This document shows, piece after piece, positions 25,289 to 34,329 of a DNA stretch of 60,061 nucleotides (position 1 is the first letter of the stretch; each line of letters begins with the position of its first letter). Location: the NCBI GenBank assembly GCA_018829465.1, contig JAHJTN010000003.1, forward strand, positions 1 to 60,061. Direction: 5' to 3'. This stretch comes from Bacteroidota bacterium. GTDB taxonomy: Bacteria; Bacteroidota; Bacteroidia; Flavobacteriales; Flavobacteriaceae. Below the pieces are notes generated by a model. It had not been told where the DNA came from, ran no database searches, and saw nothing but the letters and a program-made list of their open reading frames with translations. The position numbers and the translations under genes are program-made.

Positions 25289-25858
25289 ATGAAATCATTG
25301 TTTTTACGCAGTTTAGCTATTTTTATGTTTTTAGCGGTTAGTAGTGTAGCATTTGCCCAAGCCAATGCAGAATTCCCCGGTTTAGATAAGAGTCCGGCAG
25401 ATATTTTGCTTCTGCGAAATGAACGCGGTGCCCCACCTTTGGCCAAAGTTATCTACGGAAGGCCTTCTTTAAAGGGACGCCCTGTTTTTTCAGATGCAGA
25501 AGGTTCTTTGGCGCCTTTGGGTGAGATTTGGAGAACCGGTGCGAACGAGGCTACAGAAGTTACCTTTTACAAAGATGTAAAAGTAGCCGGTAAAGACCTT
25601 AAAGCCGGTACTTATGTATTGCACAGTATCCCCGGAAAAAGTGAATGGACAATTATTCTAAACAGCAAATTAAATGTATGGGGAGCCTATGAGTACGATG
25701 AAAGTAAAGACGTGTTGCGCGTGAATATACCTTCATCAACCGGTGCTTCTTCGGTTGAAGTATTCTCAATGAACTTTAAGCCCGGCGCATCTAAAGGAAC
25801 TGTGCACTTGGTTATGGGTTGGGGAACCACCCGCGTAGAATTGCCGCTAACTTTTTAA
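25289..25858 (+). CDS. DUF2911 family exported protein
   Basis: 189 residues with a signal peptide ending VAFAQ. The segments ARVIYGRPSLKGR-like (here AKVIYGRPSLKGRPVF), GEIWRTGANEATEVTF, LKAGTYVLHSIPG and WTIILNSKLNVWGAYEY are the DUF2911 signature. Function is unknown; the family is common in Bacteroidota. It is a single gene with its own terminator. Confidence 0.88.
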   Translation: MKSLFLRSLAIFMFLAVSSVAFAQANAEFPGLDKSPADILLLRNERGAPPLAKVIYGRPSLKGRPVFSDAEGSLAPLGEIWRTGANEATEVTFYKDVKVAGKDLKAGTYVLHSIPGKSEWTIILNSKLNVWGAYEYDESKDVLRVNIPSSTGASSVEVFSMNFKPGASKGTVHLVMGWGTTRVELPLTF

Positions 25859-25880
25859 AGATTAACCTGATCTTGTTCTT

Positions 25881-25907
25881 AAAGTCCGCCCAAAGCGGAC
25901 TTTTTTA
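25881..25907 (+). terminator. Rho-independent terminator after DUF2911
   Basis: AAGTCCGC (25882-25889) pairs with GCGGACTT (25895-25902) and a run of six T residues overlaps the end of the stem. It lies between the DUF2911 gene and the convergent gene ending at 25908, and could serve both directions because A residues flank the left arm. Confidence 0.85.
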
Positions 25908-26504
25908 TTAACCTCTTCGACGTTCTAATATCAGTAGCATCATCAGGCCTAAAAGAATTTTTTCGTTGTGGTCGTCACCAGAGGCTATCTCTTTAGAGGC
26001 TTCAAATTTCCTGCCCCAAAACGAGGATTTCTTTTGCAATTTCACGATAGATTTGCCTTGGTTATCGGTCACTCGATAGGTAGGATTAAAAAAATAACCG
26101 CTAAACAAGCCCAAAATGGGTATTTCAGAAAAAATATAATCCATTACTTTCACCCAAGGATTGTCCTCTCGAATGGTGAACAAGTGTTTTTTTTGAGGAT
26201 CGAAAATTTCGTAATGGGCCTTCCAAATGGAGTTCCAACCTTTTTTGCCTAAGCTCCCTAGCAACCGGCCTTCACTATCCAGAAAACTGTACACAGCATT
26301 AAAATCTATCCAACGGTCAGCTTTGAGTTGGTATATTTGTTTTCGTTTGTTTTCGCTTTCATACACAGTAACCTCCTCAACAAATTTCAATAACTTTTGT
26401 CGCACATAAGCCAAGGTTTTCCCACGGCTATCGGTAGTCGTAAAGTCGTTGTGTAAGGTACCTATATGAAAACTAAAGGTAAGCGGAAAGTGAATTTGTT
26501 CCAT
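25908..26504 (-). CDS. Hypothetical protein, possibly tubby C-like/LURP-one-related
   Basis: 198 residues without signal peptide or clear membrane segment except a hydrophobic patch around SEIPILGLFSGYFF and a C-terminal LLGLMMLLILERRR. The pattern of paired beta strands containing AYVRQKLLKF, GRLLGSLGKKGW and AHYEIFDPQKKHLFTI resembles the beta-barrel of LURP-one/scramblase-type proteins, but this is tentative. It lies 9 nt from the VOC gene on the same strand, so the two may be cotranscribed. Confidence 0.55.
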   Translation of the reverse strand: MEQIHFPLTFSFHIGTLHNDFTTTDSRGKTLAYVRQKLLKFVEEVTVYESENKRKQIYQLKADRWIDFNAVYSFLDSEGRLLGSLGKKGWNSIWKAHYEIFDPQKKHLFTIREDNPWVKVMDYIFSEIPILGLFSGYFFNPTYRVTDNQGKSIVKLQKKSSFWGRKFEASKEIASGDDHNEKILLGLMMLLILERRRG

Positions 26505-26513
26505 AAATAAAAG

Positions 26514-26933
26514 CTATTTGGCAAACAATTGTCCGAGATCTTTAAACGCTTTAAATTCTAAAGCATTTCCCGCCGGATCGTAAAAAAACATCGTCGCCTG
26601 CTCACCTACTTGACCTTTAAATCGGATGTAGGGTGCTATGGTAAAAGATATGTTGTGGCTTTTGAGTCTGTCCGCTAACGCATGCCAAGCATCCCAATCC
26701 AACACTACCCCAAAATGCGGCACCGGCACGTTATGGCCGTCAACTGCATTGTGAATGACCTTAGAATCCTCCTCAGAAGTTTTTAAATGTACTACAAACT
26801 GATGTCCGAAAAAATCGAAGTCAATCCAGTGCTCACTGCTTCGCCCTTCGGGGCAACCCAAAAGTTCGCCATAAAAAGCGCGTGCTTTGTCTAAATCATT
26901 TACAGGAACCGCTAAATGAAATGGTGTCAACAT
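26514..26933 (-). CDS. VOC (glyoxalase/dioxygenase superfamily) protein
   Basis: 139 residues with the paired beta-alpha-beta-beta-beta fold. [26 protein letters not shown] is split over the usual N-terminal half, with His6 as a probable metal ligand. The second half ends [15 protein letters not shown] with the metal-binding Glu. The specific substrate is unknown. It probably leads a two-gene unit with the downstream hypothetical gene. Confidence 0.82.
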   Translation of the reverse strand: MLTPFHLAVPVNDLDKARAFYGELLGCPEGRSSEHWIDFDFFGHQFVVHLKTSEEDSKVIHNAVDGHNVPVPHFGVVLDWDAWHALADRLKSHNISFTIAPYIRFKGQVGEQATMFFYDPAGNALEFKAFKDLGQLFAK

Positions 26934-27044
26934 ACAATCCGATAGTTATGTGTTATGTATTGAAAATTAAACTTTTAGAATATAGCCAAGAGCCATTTGC
27001 CAACAGGCATTAGAGGCTATTTATTATTCATTCTACATCAAAAC

Positions 27045-27242
27045 AACCTGTCATACTGAACCCCACCAACTTGTCATGCTGAACACCACAACCTGTCGTG
27101 ATGAACACCACAACCTGTCATGCTGAACCCCACCAACTTGTCATGCTGAACCCCACCAACTTGTCATGCTGAACCCCACCAACTTGTCATGCTGAACCCC
27201 ACCAACTTGTCATGCTGAACCCCACCAACTTGTCATGCTGAA
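27045..27242. repeat. Minisatellite of about nine 22-23-nt units
   Basis: Eight complete units plus a partial ninth. The units start at 27045, 27068, 27090, 27112, 27135, 27158, 27181, 27204 and 27227. Core text is AACTTGTCATGCTGAAC followed by CCCACC. Units at 27135-27226 are four identical 23-mers; units two and three are 22 nt and carry more changes. The last unit runs into the REP-like hairpin TGCTGAA/TTCAGCA, so the array seems to have grown from that element's left end. Confidence 0.93.
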
Positions 27243-27322
27243 CTCGTTTCAGCATCTTCACTCAATGGAATGTCACCCCGAGCGGAGTCGAGGGGAGCTA
27301 GACCCTGAAATACATTCAGGGT
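27236..27322. repeat. REP-like palindromic cluster
   Basis: Three pieces: a 7-bp hairpin TGCTGAA (27236-27242)/TTCAGCA (27248-27254); the segment 27272-27295 with CCGAGCGGAGTCGAGG; and an 8-bp hairpin ACCCTGAA (27302-27309)/TTCAGGGT (27315-27322). The middle piece is related to both arms of the inverted repeat at 58408-58482. Such text is dispersed in many Bacteroidota genomes; that statement is from memory. Confidence 0.75.
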
Positions 27323-27404
27323 GACAGTTTTGTTTGTCATGACAAACTCACCTATGCCGAGTTTACCGCTGTATTTCAACATCTTCGTCATTTATCATTC
27401 AAAA

Positions 27405-28364
27405 CTAAACGCGTTTTCTGGCTAAAACTTTCTCGCTGGCTTGTACAATTGCCTCAGCATTAAGTCCATATTTTTCCATCAACTGCGCAGGTGTTCCTGA
27501 CTCGCCAAAAGTATCGTTGGTACCCACAAATTCTTGAGGAACAGGATGATGGGTAGCCAACACGCGTGCGACGCTTTCTCCCAAACCACCTATGATGTTG
27601 TGTTCTTCAGCAGTGACCACACAACCGGTTTTTCGAACAGAATTTAAAATTGCCTCTGCATCTAACGGTTTTATGGTGTGTATGTTAATCACTTCGGCAG
27701 CAATGCCTTTTTCTTCAAGTGCTTTGGCGGCTTGCAGGCTTTCCCACACCAAATGTCCGGTTGCTAATATGGTAACATCCGTGCCCTCTATCAAGTGTAT
27801 GGCCTTACCAATTTCGAATACCTGATCTTCCGGGGTAAAATTGGCCACAGCCGGACGCCCAAAACGCAAATAGACAGGACCGTTATAGTCAGCAATGGCA
27901 ATGGTAGCAGCCTTAGTTTGGTTGTAATCGCAGGGGTTGATAACCACCATGCCGGGCAACATTTTCATCAAACCAATGTCTTCTAGTATTTGATGCGTGG
28001 CACCGTCTTCACCCAAAGTAAGACCGGCGTGCGAGGCGCATATTTTTACATTTTTACCGGAGTAAGCAATCGATTGACGGATTTGATCATACACCCTACC
28101 CGTCGAAAAATTAGCAAAAGTGCCTGTGAAGGGTATTTTTCCGCCAATAGTAAGACCCGCAGCAATACCCATCATATTGGCTTCGGCGATTCCAATTTGA
28201 AAGAACCTTTCCGGGTGATTCTTGATAAAATTGTCCATTTTTAAAGAACCTATCAAATCGGCACAGAGGGCTACCACATTCGGATTCTTTTTTCCCAATT
28301 CTTCCAAACCGGCACCAAAGCCGGAGCGTGTGTCTTTTTTTCCGCTGTCTGTATATATTTTCAT
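27405..28364 (-). CDS. Transketolase, C-terminal subunit
   Basis: 319 residues from the ATG at 28364 (MKIYTDSGKKDTRSGFG). The frame is also open to 28397, which would overlap the preceding subunit; MKIYTDSG is the better start and leaves 19 nt between the genes. It carries the transketolase pyrimidine-binding domain (QIGIAEANMMGIAAGL with the TPP-activating Glu) and the C-terminal domain (IKPLDAEAILNSVRKTGCVVTAEEHNIIGGLG). With the N-terminal subunit it makes the pentose-phosphate pathway transketolase as a split enzyme. Confidence 0.92.
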   Translation of the reverse strand: MKIYTDSGKKDTRSGFGAGLEELGKKNPNVVALCADLIGSLKMDNFIKNHPERFFQIGIAEANMMGIAAGLTIGGKIPFTGTFANFSTGRVYDQIRQSIAYSGKNVKICASHAGLTLGEDGATHQILEDIGLMKMLPGMVVINPCDYNQTKAATIAIADYNGPVYLRFGRPAVANFTPEDQVFEIGKAIHLIEGTDVTILATGHLVWESLQAAKALEEKGIAAEVINIHTIKPLDAEAILNSVRKTGCVVTAEEHNIIGGLGESVARVLATHHPVPQEFVGTNDTFGESGTPAQLMEKYGLNAEAIVQASEKVLARKRV

Positions 28365-28383
28365 TTGTTGCTGCTTAAGGTTC

Positions 28384-29229
28384 TTAGTAATCTCCAATAG
28401 TTTCGGGGTTTTGCGCCAAGGCTACGGCCAACTGCTCATCATTTGGTGCCTTGCCGTGCCAAGCGTGGGTGTGCATCATAAAATCGACGCCATGACCCAT
28501 CACGGTGTGCAACAATACACATACCGGTTTTCCTTTTCCTGTTCTAGATTTGGCCGCTGCCATACCATCCAAAATAGCAGGAATGTCATTTCCGTTTTCT
28601 ATCTCCAAGACCGTCCAACCAAAAGCTTCAAATTTTGCTTTCAAATTGCCTAGCGACAACACTTCATCTGTGGGACCATCTATCTGCTGTCCGTTAAAAT
28701 CTACTGTTGCGATGAGGTTGTCCACCTGTTTTGCTGCAGCATACATGATGGCTTCCCAGTTTTGTCCTTCTTGCAATTCGCCATCACCGTGAAGAGAATA
28801 CACCAAATGGTGGTCTTTGTTGAGTTTTTTGGCCAAAGCGGCGCCAATGGCAACAGACAAACCCTGTCCGAGCGAACCGGAAGCAATGCGAACACCCGGC
28901 AAACCTTCGTGCGTGGTGGGATGCCCTTGCAAGCGAGAATTGATCAATCGAAATGTATTGAGCTCTTCAACCGGAAAATATCCGGAACGTGCCAAAACAC
29001 TGTAAAAAACCGGCGAAATATGGCCATTTGACAAAAAGAACAGGTCTTCACCCTGTCCGTCCATATCAAAATCGGGTTTGCGATGGAGAATTTTTTGGTA
29101 AAGTGCTACAAAAAATTCTGTACAGCCTAAAGAGCCACCCGGATGTCCGGAATTGACTTTGTGCACCATTCTGACAATGTCTCTTCTGACTTGAGAGACC
29201 AATTTTTCCATTTCGGGTATAGAAGACAT
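28384..29229 (-). CDS. Transketolase, N-terminal subunit
   Basis: 281 residues. The TPP/metal-binding motif is GDGELQEGQNWEA followed by NLIATVDFNGQQIDG, and GHPGGSLGCTEFFVALY and ASGSLGQGLSVAIG are conserved in transketolase N-terminal domains. HGDGE and MGHGV match the diphosphate site. It is the first gene of the pair. About 160 nt of sequence without recognisable signals separates it from the upstream hydrolase gene. Confidence 0.93.
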   Translation of the reverse strand: MSSIPEMEKLVSQVRRDIVRMVHKVNSGHPGGSLGCTEFFVALYQKILHRKPDFDMDGQGEDLFFLSNGHISPVFYSVLARSGYFPVEELNTFRLINSRLQGHPTTHEGLPGVRIASGSLGQGLSVAIGAALAKKLNKDHHLVYSLHGDGELQEGQNWEAIMYAAAKQVDNLIATVDFNGQQIDGPTDEVLSLGNLKAKFEAFGWTVLEIENGNDIPAILDGMAAAKSRTGKGKPVCVLLHTVMGHGVDFMMHTHAWHGKAPNDEQLAVALAQNPETIGDY

Positions 29230-29389
29230 GTAAGTTGATTATAAAGATGTGCCAAAAATAAGTTTTTCAGTTACCTTAACCAAGATAAATTTGTCAGCTT
29301 TTATCAACCAATAGTGATTTATTGATACAAAGTGACTTCAGAAAATACACATTCGAGACGCAGCCGTTACAAAAAGTTGGAAAGTTAGA

Positions 29390-30325
29390 TTAACTCGCTT
29401 TTAAAAAATTCAAAATTAATTCGTTGATGACTTCCGGTTTTTCTTCTTGAATAAAGTGTTTGGCTTCGAGCATATGGATGTTTTTTGCATCGATTTTTAG
29501 ATCTTTTATAACTTGGTCGCGCATTTCTTCTATGACCAAAAACTTATCGTATTTTCCCCAAATCAACATGGTGGGTTTCTCAATTTTTTTGATGGTTTCC
29601 GAATAATCAGGCAGGTTGTTGCAGGTAGATGAAAAAAAGTTGTACATGGCATTGGTTTGTCCGCGCAACAGGGGTTTTTTGTAACCTTCATAGGACACTT
29701 TTGTCAAGTTGTTTTCCATGAGGCCATCGTTGAAAAGTGCCGTAAGCATCTTATTTGTTGTGATGCCATTGCTGTAGAGCGACATGGCCAACTTGGCAAA
29801 AAAGCCGCGTTTAAATCGGATAGGCGGCTGAAAACCGGGTGGATAAATGATGGTGTTGAGCACAATCAAATTATCTATGCGTTCGGGTGCAACTTGCATG
29901 AGCTCCCAAGTCCAAAGGCCACCGGCATCGTGAAAAACCTGTGTCCAATGTGTAACTTTTAAATGATCCATTAAGGCGAGTAGTCGTTTGGCGTGCTCGT
30001 TGGGATGATACAAATCGTATCCGGCGGGTGAGTCACTGTTGCCAAAACCCAACATATCGGGCGCAATGACGCGATAGCCTGCATTGGCAATTGAATCTAT
30101 CATTTTTCTGTAGAGCCATGACGAAGTTGGAACACCGTGCAACAAGACGATGACCGGACCGTTTCCTTTGTCAATATATGCAATTTTACCGTCTTCGCTT
30201 TCGTAGAAATGTTGCTTGTCGGTGAATTGTTTGTAAGTCATTTCGTGGGGAATTTTTGGCCCGTAGCCCGATTTACATGAGGTAATGCCCAAAATGAAAA
30301 TTAAAAAGATGTAAATGCGATTCAT
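29390..30325 (-). CDS. Haloalkane-dehalogenase-like alpha/beta-hydrolase lipoprotein
   Basis: 311 residues from the ATG at 30325; the frame is open further into lpxH but this start gives a lipoprotein signal (LGITSC). The oxyanion motif HGVPTSSWLYR matches the HG-x-PTSS-x-x-WR of haloalkane dehalogenases, the nucleophile elbow is HDAGG with Asp instead of Ser, and the base is His in AKHFIQEEKP. The Asp nucleophile fits dehalogenases or epoxide hydrolases and not esterases. Substrate unknown. It begins 4 nt after the lpxH stop codon. Confidence 0.8.
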   Translation of the reverse strand: MNRIYIFLIFILGITSCKSGYGPKIPHEMTYKQFTDKQHFYESEDGKIAYIDKGNGPVIVLLHGVPTSSWLYRKMIDSIANAGYRVIAPDMLGFGNSDSPAGYDLYHPNEHAKRLLALMDHLKVTHWTQVFHDAGGLWTWELMQVAPERIDNLIVLNTIIYPPGFQPPIRFKRGFFAKLAMSLYSNGITTNKMLTALFNDGLMENNLTKVSYEGYKKPLLRGQTNAMYNFFSSTCNNLPDYSETIKKIEKPTMLIWGKYDKFLVIEEMRDQVIKDLKIDAKNIHMLEAKHFIQEEKPEVINELILNFLKAS

Positions 30326-30329
30326 TGTT

Positions 30330-31109
30330 TTAATGATAAATTTCAGTTTTATGATTTCGGTAAACATTAAGCTGTAAATCTTTACCGTCAAAAACCGCGT
30401 AGGTGTATTGCGAAATCCAATCGCCAAGGTTGATGTATCGTGCCGCGGGAGTCAGTTGCATGTCTATGGGCAGGTGTCGGTGTCCGAAAATAAAGTAATC
30501 AAAAGGTTCTTTTTCGAGTTTTCTAAGGGCATACTGTGCAAGCCATTCGTTTTCTTTGCCGAGATAGTGCACATCTTCTTGTCCGGAAATTAATTTGTTT
30601 TTGACCGAGAGATGTTGTGCCAAACGCACACCCAAATCCGGATGCAACCACCTGAAAAGCCACTTTGAGAAGGGATTTGTAAACACTTTTTTCATGCGTT
30701 TAAAGCCCTTGTCTCCAGGGCCCAAACCATCACCGTGGCCAATCCAAAATTTTTGATTATTGAAAACAAAGGCACGCGGTTGGTGATAAACCGGAATCTG
30801 AAGCTCTTCCTCAAAGTAACCATTCATCCAAAGATCGTGATTTCCTACAAAATAGTGGATCTCAATACCGGCATCGCGAAGTTCGGCCAATTTACCCAAA
30901 ACACGCACAAAACCTTTGGGTACCACCTTCTTGTATTCAAACCAAAAATCAAATAAATCGCCTAACAGAAAAATGACTTGGGCATCTTTTTTAATAGCAT
31001 CGAGCCATTGAACAAAAAGCTTCTCTCTCGGCAAACTGCTTTTTCTGTCGGGTGCGCCCAAATGGTTGTCCGATGCAAAATAAAGCTTCTTACCCGATTG
31101 TAATTGCAT
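30330..31109 (-). CDS. lpxH: UDP-2,3-diacylglucosamine diphosphatase
   Basis: 259 residues of the calcineurin-like metallophosphatase fold. Metal-binding motifs appear in order: SDNHLG (D14, H16), GDLFDFW, GNHDLW, GHGDGLGPGD and GHRHLP. LpxH hydrolyses UDP-2,3-diacylglucosamine to lipid X in lipid A synthesis. It is followed 4 nt later by the lipoprotein hydrolase, so the two are likely cotranscribed, although the functional link is not obvious. Confidence 0.88.
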   Translation of the reverse strand: MQLQSGKKLYFASDNHLGAPDRKSSLPREKLFVQWLDAIKKDAQVIFLLGDLFDFWFEYKKVVPKGFVRVLGKLAELRDAGIEIHYFVGNHDLWMNGYFEEELQIPVYHQPRAFVFNNQKFWIGHGDGLGPGDKGFKRMKKVFTNPFSKWLFRWLHPDLGVRLAQHLSVKNKLISGQEDVHYLGKENEWLAQYALRKLEKEPFDYFIFGHRHLPIDMQLTPAARYINLGDWISQYTYAVFDGKDLQLNVYRNHKTEIYH

Positions 31110-31272
31110 GTAGTTTGTTTTGAATGGGTAAATATAAAAATTTATGCCATAGCAGCAGACTTTTTAAAAATTGATTTTACGGCGACTTACTGCAATGTTA
31201 AACACAAAAAACTATTATTATTTTTAACATAATTATAGCGATTGTTTTTCGTTAACTGTATAACTAAGACTG

Positions 31273-31280
31273 TATTTTTG
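31273..31280 (+). promoter_or_regulatory. -7 box TATTTTTG upstream of the TPR gene
   Basis: TATTTTTG matches TAnnTTTG exactly and is 19 nt before the ATG at 31300, so the 5' untranslated region would be short. An upstream TTG at 31242-31244 is a possible but distant -33 element. Confidence 0.45.
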
Positions 31281-31299
31281 AAAAGCCTAAACCTACGCT

Positions 31300-34200
31300 A
31301 TGAAAAGCTATTTATTGCCTGTTGTGGTCTTTTTTTTGGTATCTATTCATGTGTGCCACAGCCAGACTTCACACTATCAGCACTATGAGTTAAAAGACTT
31401 TGACAAAGCCAAATTCCTTTTTGATAATGCCCAATATGCGGCCGCGCGTTCGCTTTTTGAAAATGTTGCCAGACATGCGCCTACAGAGGCTGTCGCAGCA
31501 GATGCAGCCTACTTTATAGCCAATTGTGCCGTTCGGCTCGACAAGCAGAATGCCGGAGAATTGCTAGAGGCCTTTGTAGATAAATACCCACAAAGCCCGC
31601 GACAAAAAACAGCCTTTTTGGATGCGGCCAACTATTATTTTGACAACGGTCGATACAGCTATGCCTTAAAATGGTTCAACAAGACCGACGAAAATGATGT
31701 GCCGGCAGTGCAAAAAGAAACTTATTTTTTTAAAGCGGGATATGCCAACTTTACCGCAAACAACTTCAAAAAAGCGGATACCTATTTTAAACAATTACAG
31801 CTATCCGATCAATATGCGCAACAGGCCAAATATTACATAGGTTATATCGCTTATCAAAACGATGACTACGACCAAGCTTCATCTTATTTTTCACAAGTAC
31901 AAAATTCCCCCGAATACCAAGATAAACTCTCTTATTTTGAAGCAGATATGAACTTCAAATTGGGCAATTTTCAAAAAGCCATAGACCTCGGTATTAAAGC
32001 TTTGGAAAATGCAAAAGGGATAGATAGGTCTGAATTGTCTAAAATTGTCGGCGAAAGTTATTTCAATCTTAAAAACTATGCCGAGGCTATTACCTACTTA
32101 AAAAATTATCAGGGCAAAAACAGGCGATACAGCAATACCGATTGGTACCAATTGGGCTATGCGTATTTCATGACAGATGATTACGAAAATGCTATTGCGC
32201 AGTTCAATAAAATTATAGGCGAGAAAAATGCCGTTGCGCAAAATGCCTACTATCACTTGGCGCAAGCCTATCTGAAACTGAACAAAAAGCAAGAAGCTCG
32301 CAATGCTTTTCAATCGTCGGCCGATATGAATTTTGATCCTAAAATACAGGAGGCTGCCGCGCTGAGTCATGCCAAATTGAGTTATGAAATTGGTAATCTC
32401 ATTCAAAATGTGCCTGAAATTTTGTCGCGCTTTATCTATCGATATCCCAACAATCCGGAAAAGACGGAAATAGAGAAATTGTTGGTGGATTCGTATATTT
32501 CTTCTAAAAATTATGAAGCCGCGCTCGGATTTATGCGAAAAAACAAATCGGGACAAAACCCTGCCGTTTTTCAAAAAGTACTTTATATCCGAGCCATAGA
32601 GTTGTTGACAGAACAAAAAACAGCCGAAGCTTATGAACTGTTCAACGAGTCGCTCAACCAAAAAGCAGATGCACCTACTACAGCAAAAGCTACCTATTGG
32701 AAAGCAGATATAGATTACCAACAAGGGCGATATTCCGAGGCTGCACAAGGATTTTCTGATTTTGTAAAACTTTCCGCTGCCAATCAAACAGATTTGTTGG
32801 CTAGTGCTTATTACAATTTGGGTTATGCACTTTATCAAATCAAAGATTACGCAAATGCCATTAACGCATTTCAAAACCACATTGCGCAGTCAGGCACTCG
32901 TTCAGAATTCAAAGGCGATGCCTTCCTTCGCATGGGAGACAGCCACTTTGCCTTGGCCCAATTTTGGCCGGCTTTAGAAAGCTACAACCAAGCCATTGCT
33001 TTGCAAATTGCGGATGCCGATTTGGCAGAATTTCACAAAGCACTCAGTTACGGGCTTTTAAACCGAACCGAATCGAAAAGAGAATCTTTGGAAAAATTAA
33101 TTGCGCAATACCCCAAATCAACACTGCGCGACGATGCTTTATACGAGTTGGGAAACCTGCAGCTAAATACCAAACAAGACCTTTTAGCCATGCAAACCTA
33201 CAACCAACTCATCCAACACTACAGCATGAGCAGTTTTGTGCCTAAAGCCTTGCTCAAACAAGGCCTTATCTTTTTCAACAACCAACAAAATGAAGAAGCC
33301 ATCAAAGCTTACCAACGCATAGCCGCAGATTTTCCGAACACGCCCGAAGCACAACAAGCCCTTTCCGGTGCCCGATTGGCTTATGTAGAGTTGGGCCGTG
33401 GGGCAGATTATGCCAATTGGGTAAAAAGTCTCTCTTTTGCAGAAGTGTCCGATATCGATATTCAAAATATATTGTTCGAATCCGCAAACAAAAAATACAC
33501 TGAGGGGAAAACCCAAAATGCCATCAAAGATTTTGAAGATTATCTCAAAAAATATCCCAACGGATTTCATAGCTTAAGGGTACAAAATTTGCTTGGTGAG
33601 TATTATTTTTCTCAAAAAGACTTTGCAAAAGCCCTCCCCTATTTTACGTCGCTTTCAGATTCTAGGCACGACTACACAGAAGGTGCATTGTCACGTTTGT
33701 CTCAAATTTATCTGGAAAAAGAACAATGGACTACGGTTATTCCGCTGCTGCAAAAGCTGGAATCTATAGCGCAAAATGATGAGAACACCAGTTTTGCCGA
33801 AGCCAATCTGATGCGCAGCTTTCAAAACCTAAACCAGACCGATAATGCGGTAGCCTATGCACAAAAAGTGACGCAAAATCCCAAATCTGATAAGTTCGCA
33901 CTTCAGGATGCCAACCTCCTGTTGGCTCGGCACGCTTTTGACACAGGTGACGACGAAAATGCCAAAAAAAGATTTGAAGCATTGCGCGACAATGCCAACG
34001 GAAGTATTGCTGCGGAAGCCTTGTATGTATCGGCTTTTTACAAAAACAAAGAAAAAGAATTTGAAGCCTCAAACACCATCATACAAAAATTGGCCAAAGA
34101 CTATCCGGGTTACAAAAAATACGGTGTTAAAGGACTCCTTTTGATGGCCCAAAATTTTGAAGCATTAAACGACGCTTTTCAAGCAACTTTTATACTTGAA

Positions 34201-34320
34201 AACGTCATCCAAAACTTTTCCGATTTTCCTGAGGAAGTCGAGCAAGCTAGAACATTACTAAACGCGATTAAAGCCAAAGAAAGTTCCAGAAATTCATCTT
34301 TAGAAAACGAAAAAAATTAA
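31300..34320 (+). CDS. Large secreted tetratricopeptide-repeat protein
   Basis: 1006 residues with a signal peptide ending CHSQ. Nearly the entire mature protein consists of TPR-like helix pairs with recurring F-DNAQY-AAR-LFENVA, YYLGYIAYQ and YPNSP-type spacing, similar to the outer-membrane TPR scaffolds of Flavobacteriia. It likely serves as a periplasmic protein-protein scaffold. The gene for a plug-less beta-barrel starts 9 nt later, so both are probably made together and work together at the outer membrane. Confidence 0.85.
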   Translation: MKSYLLPVVVFFLVSIHVCHSQTSHYQHYELKDFDKAKFLFDNAQYAAARSLFENVARHAPTEAVAADAAYFIANCAVRLDKQNAGELLEAFVDKYPQSPRQKTAFLDAANYYFDNGRYSYALKWFNKTDENDVPAVQKETYFFKAGYANFTANNFKKADTYFKQLQLSDQYAQQAKYYIGYIAYQNDDYDQASSYFSQVQNSPEYQDKLSYFEADMNFKLGNFQKAIDLGIKALENAKGIDRSELSKIVGESYFNLKNYAEAITYLKNYQGKNRRYSNTDWYQLGYAYFMTDDYENAIAQFNKIIGEKNAVAQNAYYHLAQAYLKLNKKQEARNAFQSSADMNFDPKIQEAAALSHAKLSYEIGNLIQNVPEILSRFIYRYPNNPEKTEIEKLLVDSYISSKNYEAALGFMRKNKSGQNPAVFQKVLYIRAIELLTEQKTAEAYELFNESLNQKADAPTTAKATYWKADIDYQQGRYSEAAQGFSDFVKLSAANQTDLLASAYYNLGYALYQIKDYANAINAFQNHIAQSGTRSEFKGDAFLRMGDSHFALAQFWPALESYNQAIALQIADADLAEFHKALSYGLLNRTESKRESLEKLIAQYPKSTLRDDALYELGNLQLNTKQDLLAMQTYNQLIQHYSMSSFVPKALLKQGLIFFNNQQNEEAIKAYQRIAADFPNTPEAQQALSGARLAYVELGRGADYANWVKSLSFAEVSDIDIQNILFESANKKYTEGKTQNAIKDFEDYLKKYPNGFHSLRVQNLLGEYYFSQKDFAKALPYFTSLSDSRHDYTEGALSRLSQIYLEKEQWTTVIPLLQKLESIAQNDENTSFAEANLMRSFQNLNQTDNAVAYAQKVTQNPKSDKFALQDANLLLARHAFDTGDDENAKKRFEALRDNANGSIAAEALYVSAFYKNKEKEFEASNTIIQKLAKDYPGYKKYGVKGLLLMAQNFEALNDAFQATFILENVIQNFSDFPEEVEQARTLLNAIKAKESSRNSSLENEKN

Positions 34321-34329
34321 AGCCCCATT

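Larger units (their letters stand above)
26934..27404. other. Intergenic repeat region
   Basis: 471 nt without a credible gene between the VOC gene and the transketolase pair. It contains a 23-nt tandem array (27045-27242) and a cluster of short REP-like hairpins (27236-27322), both listed separately. The remaining flanks are ordinary AT-rich sequence. Confidence 0.7.

Noticed and set aside
27045-27242. CRISPR-like array of 23-nt units
   Set aside because: Units are directly adjacent, with no unique spacers.
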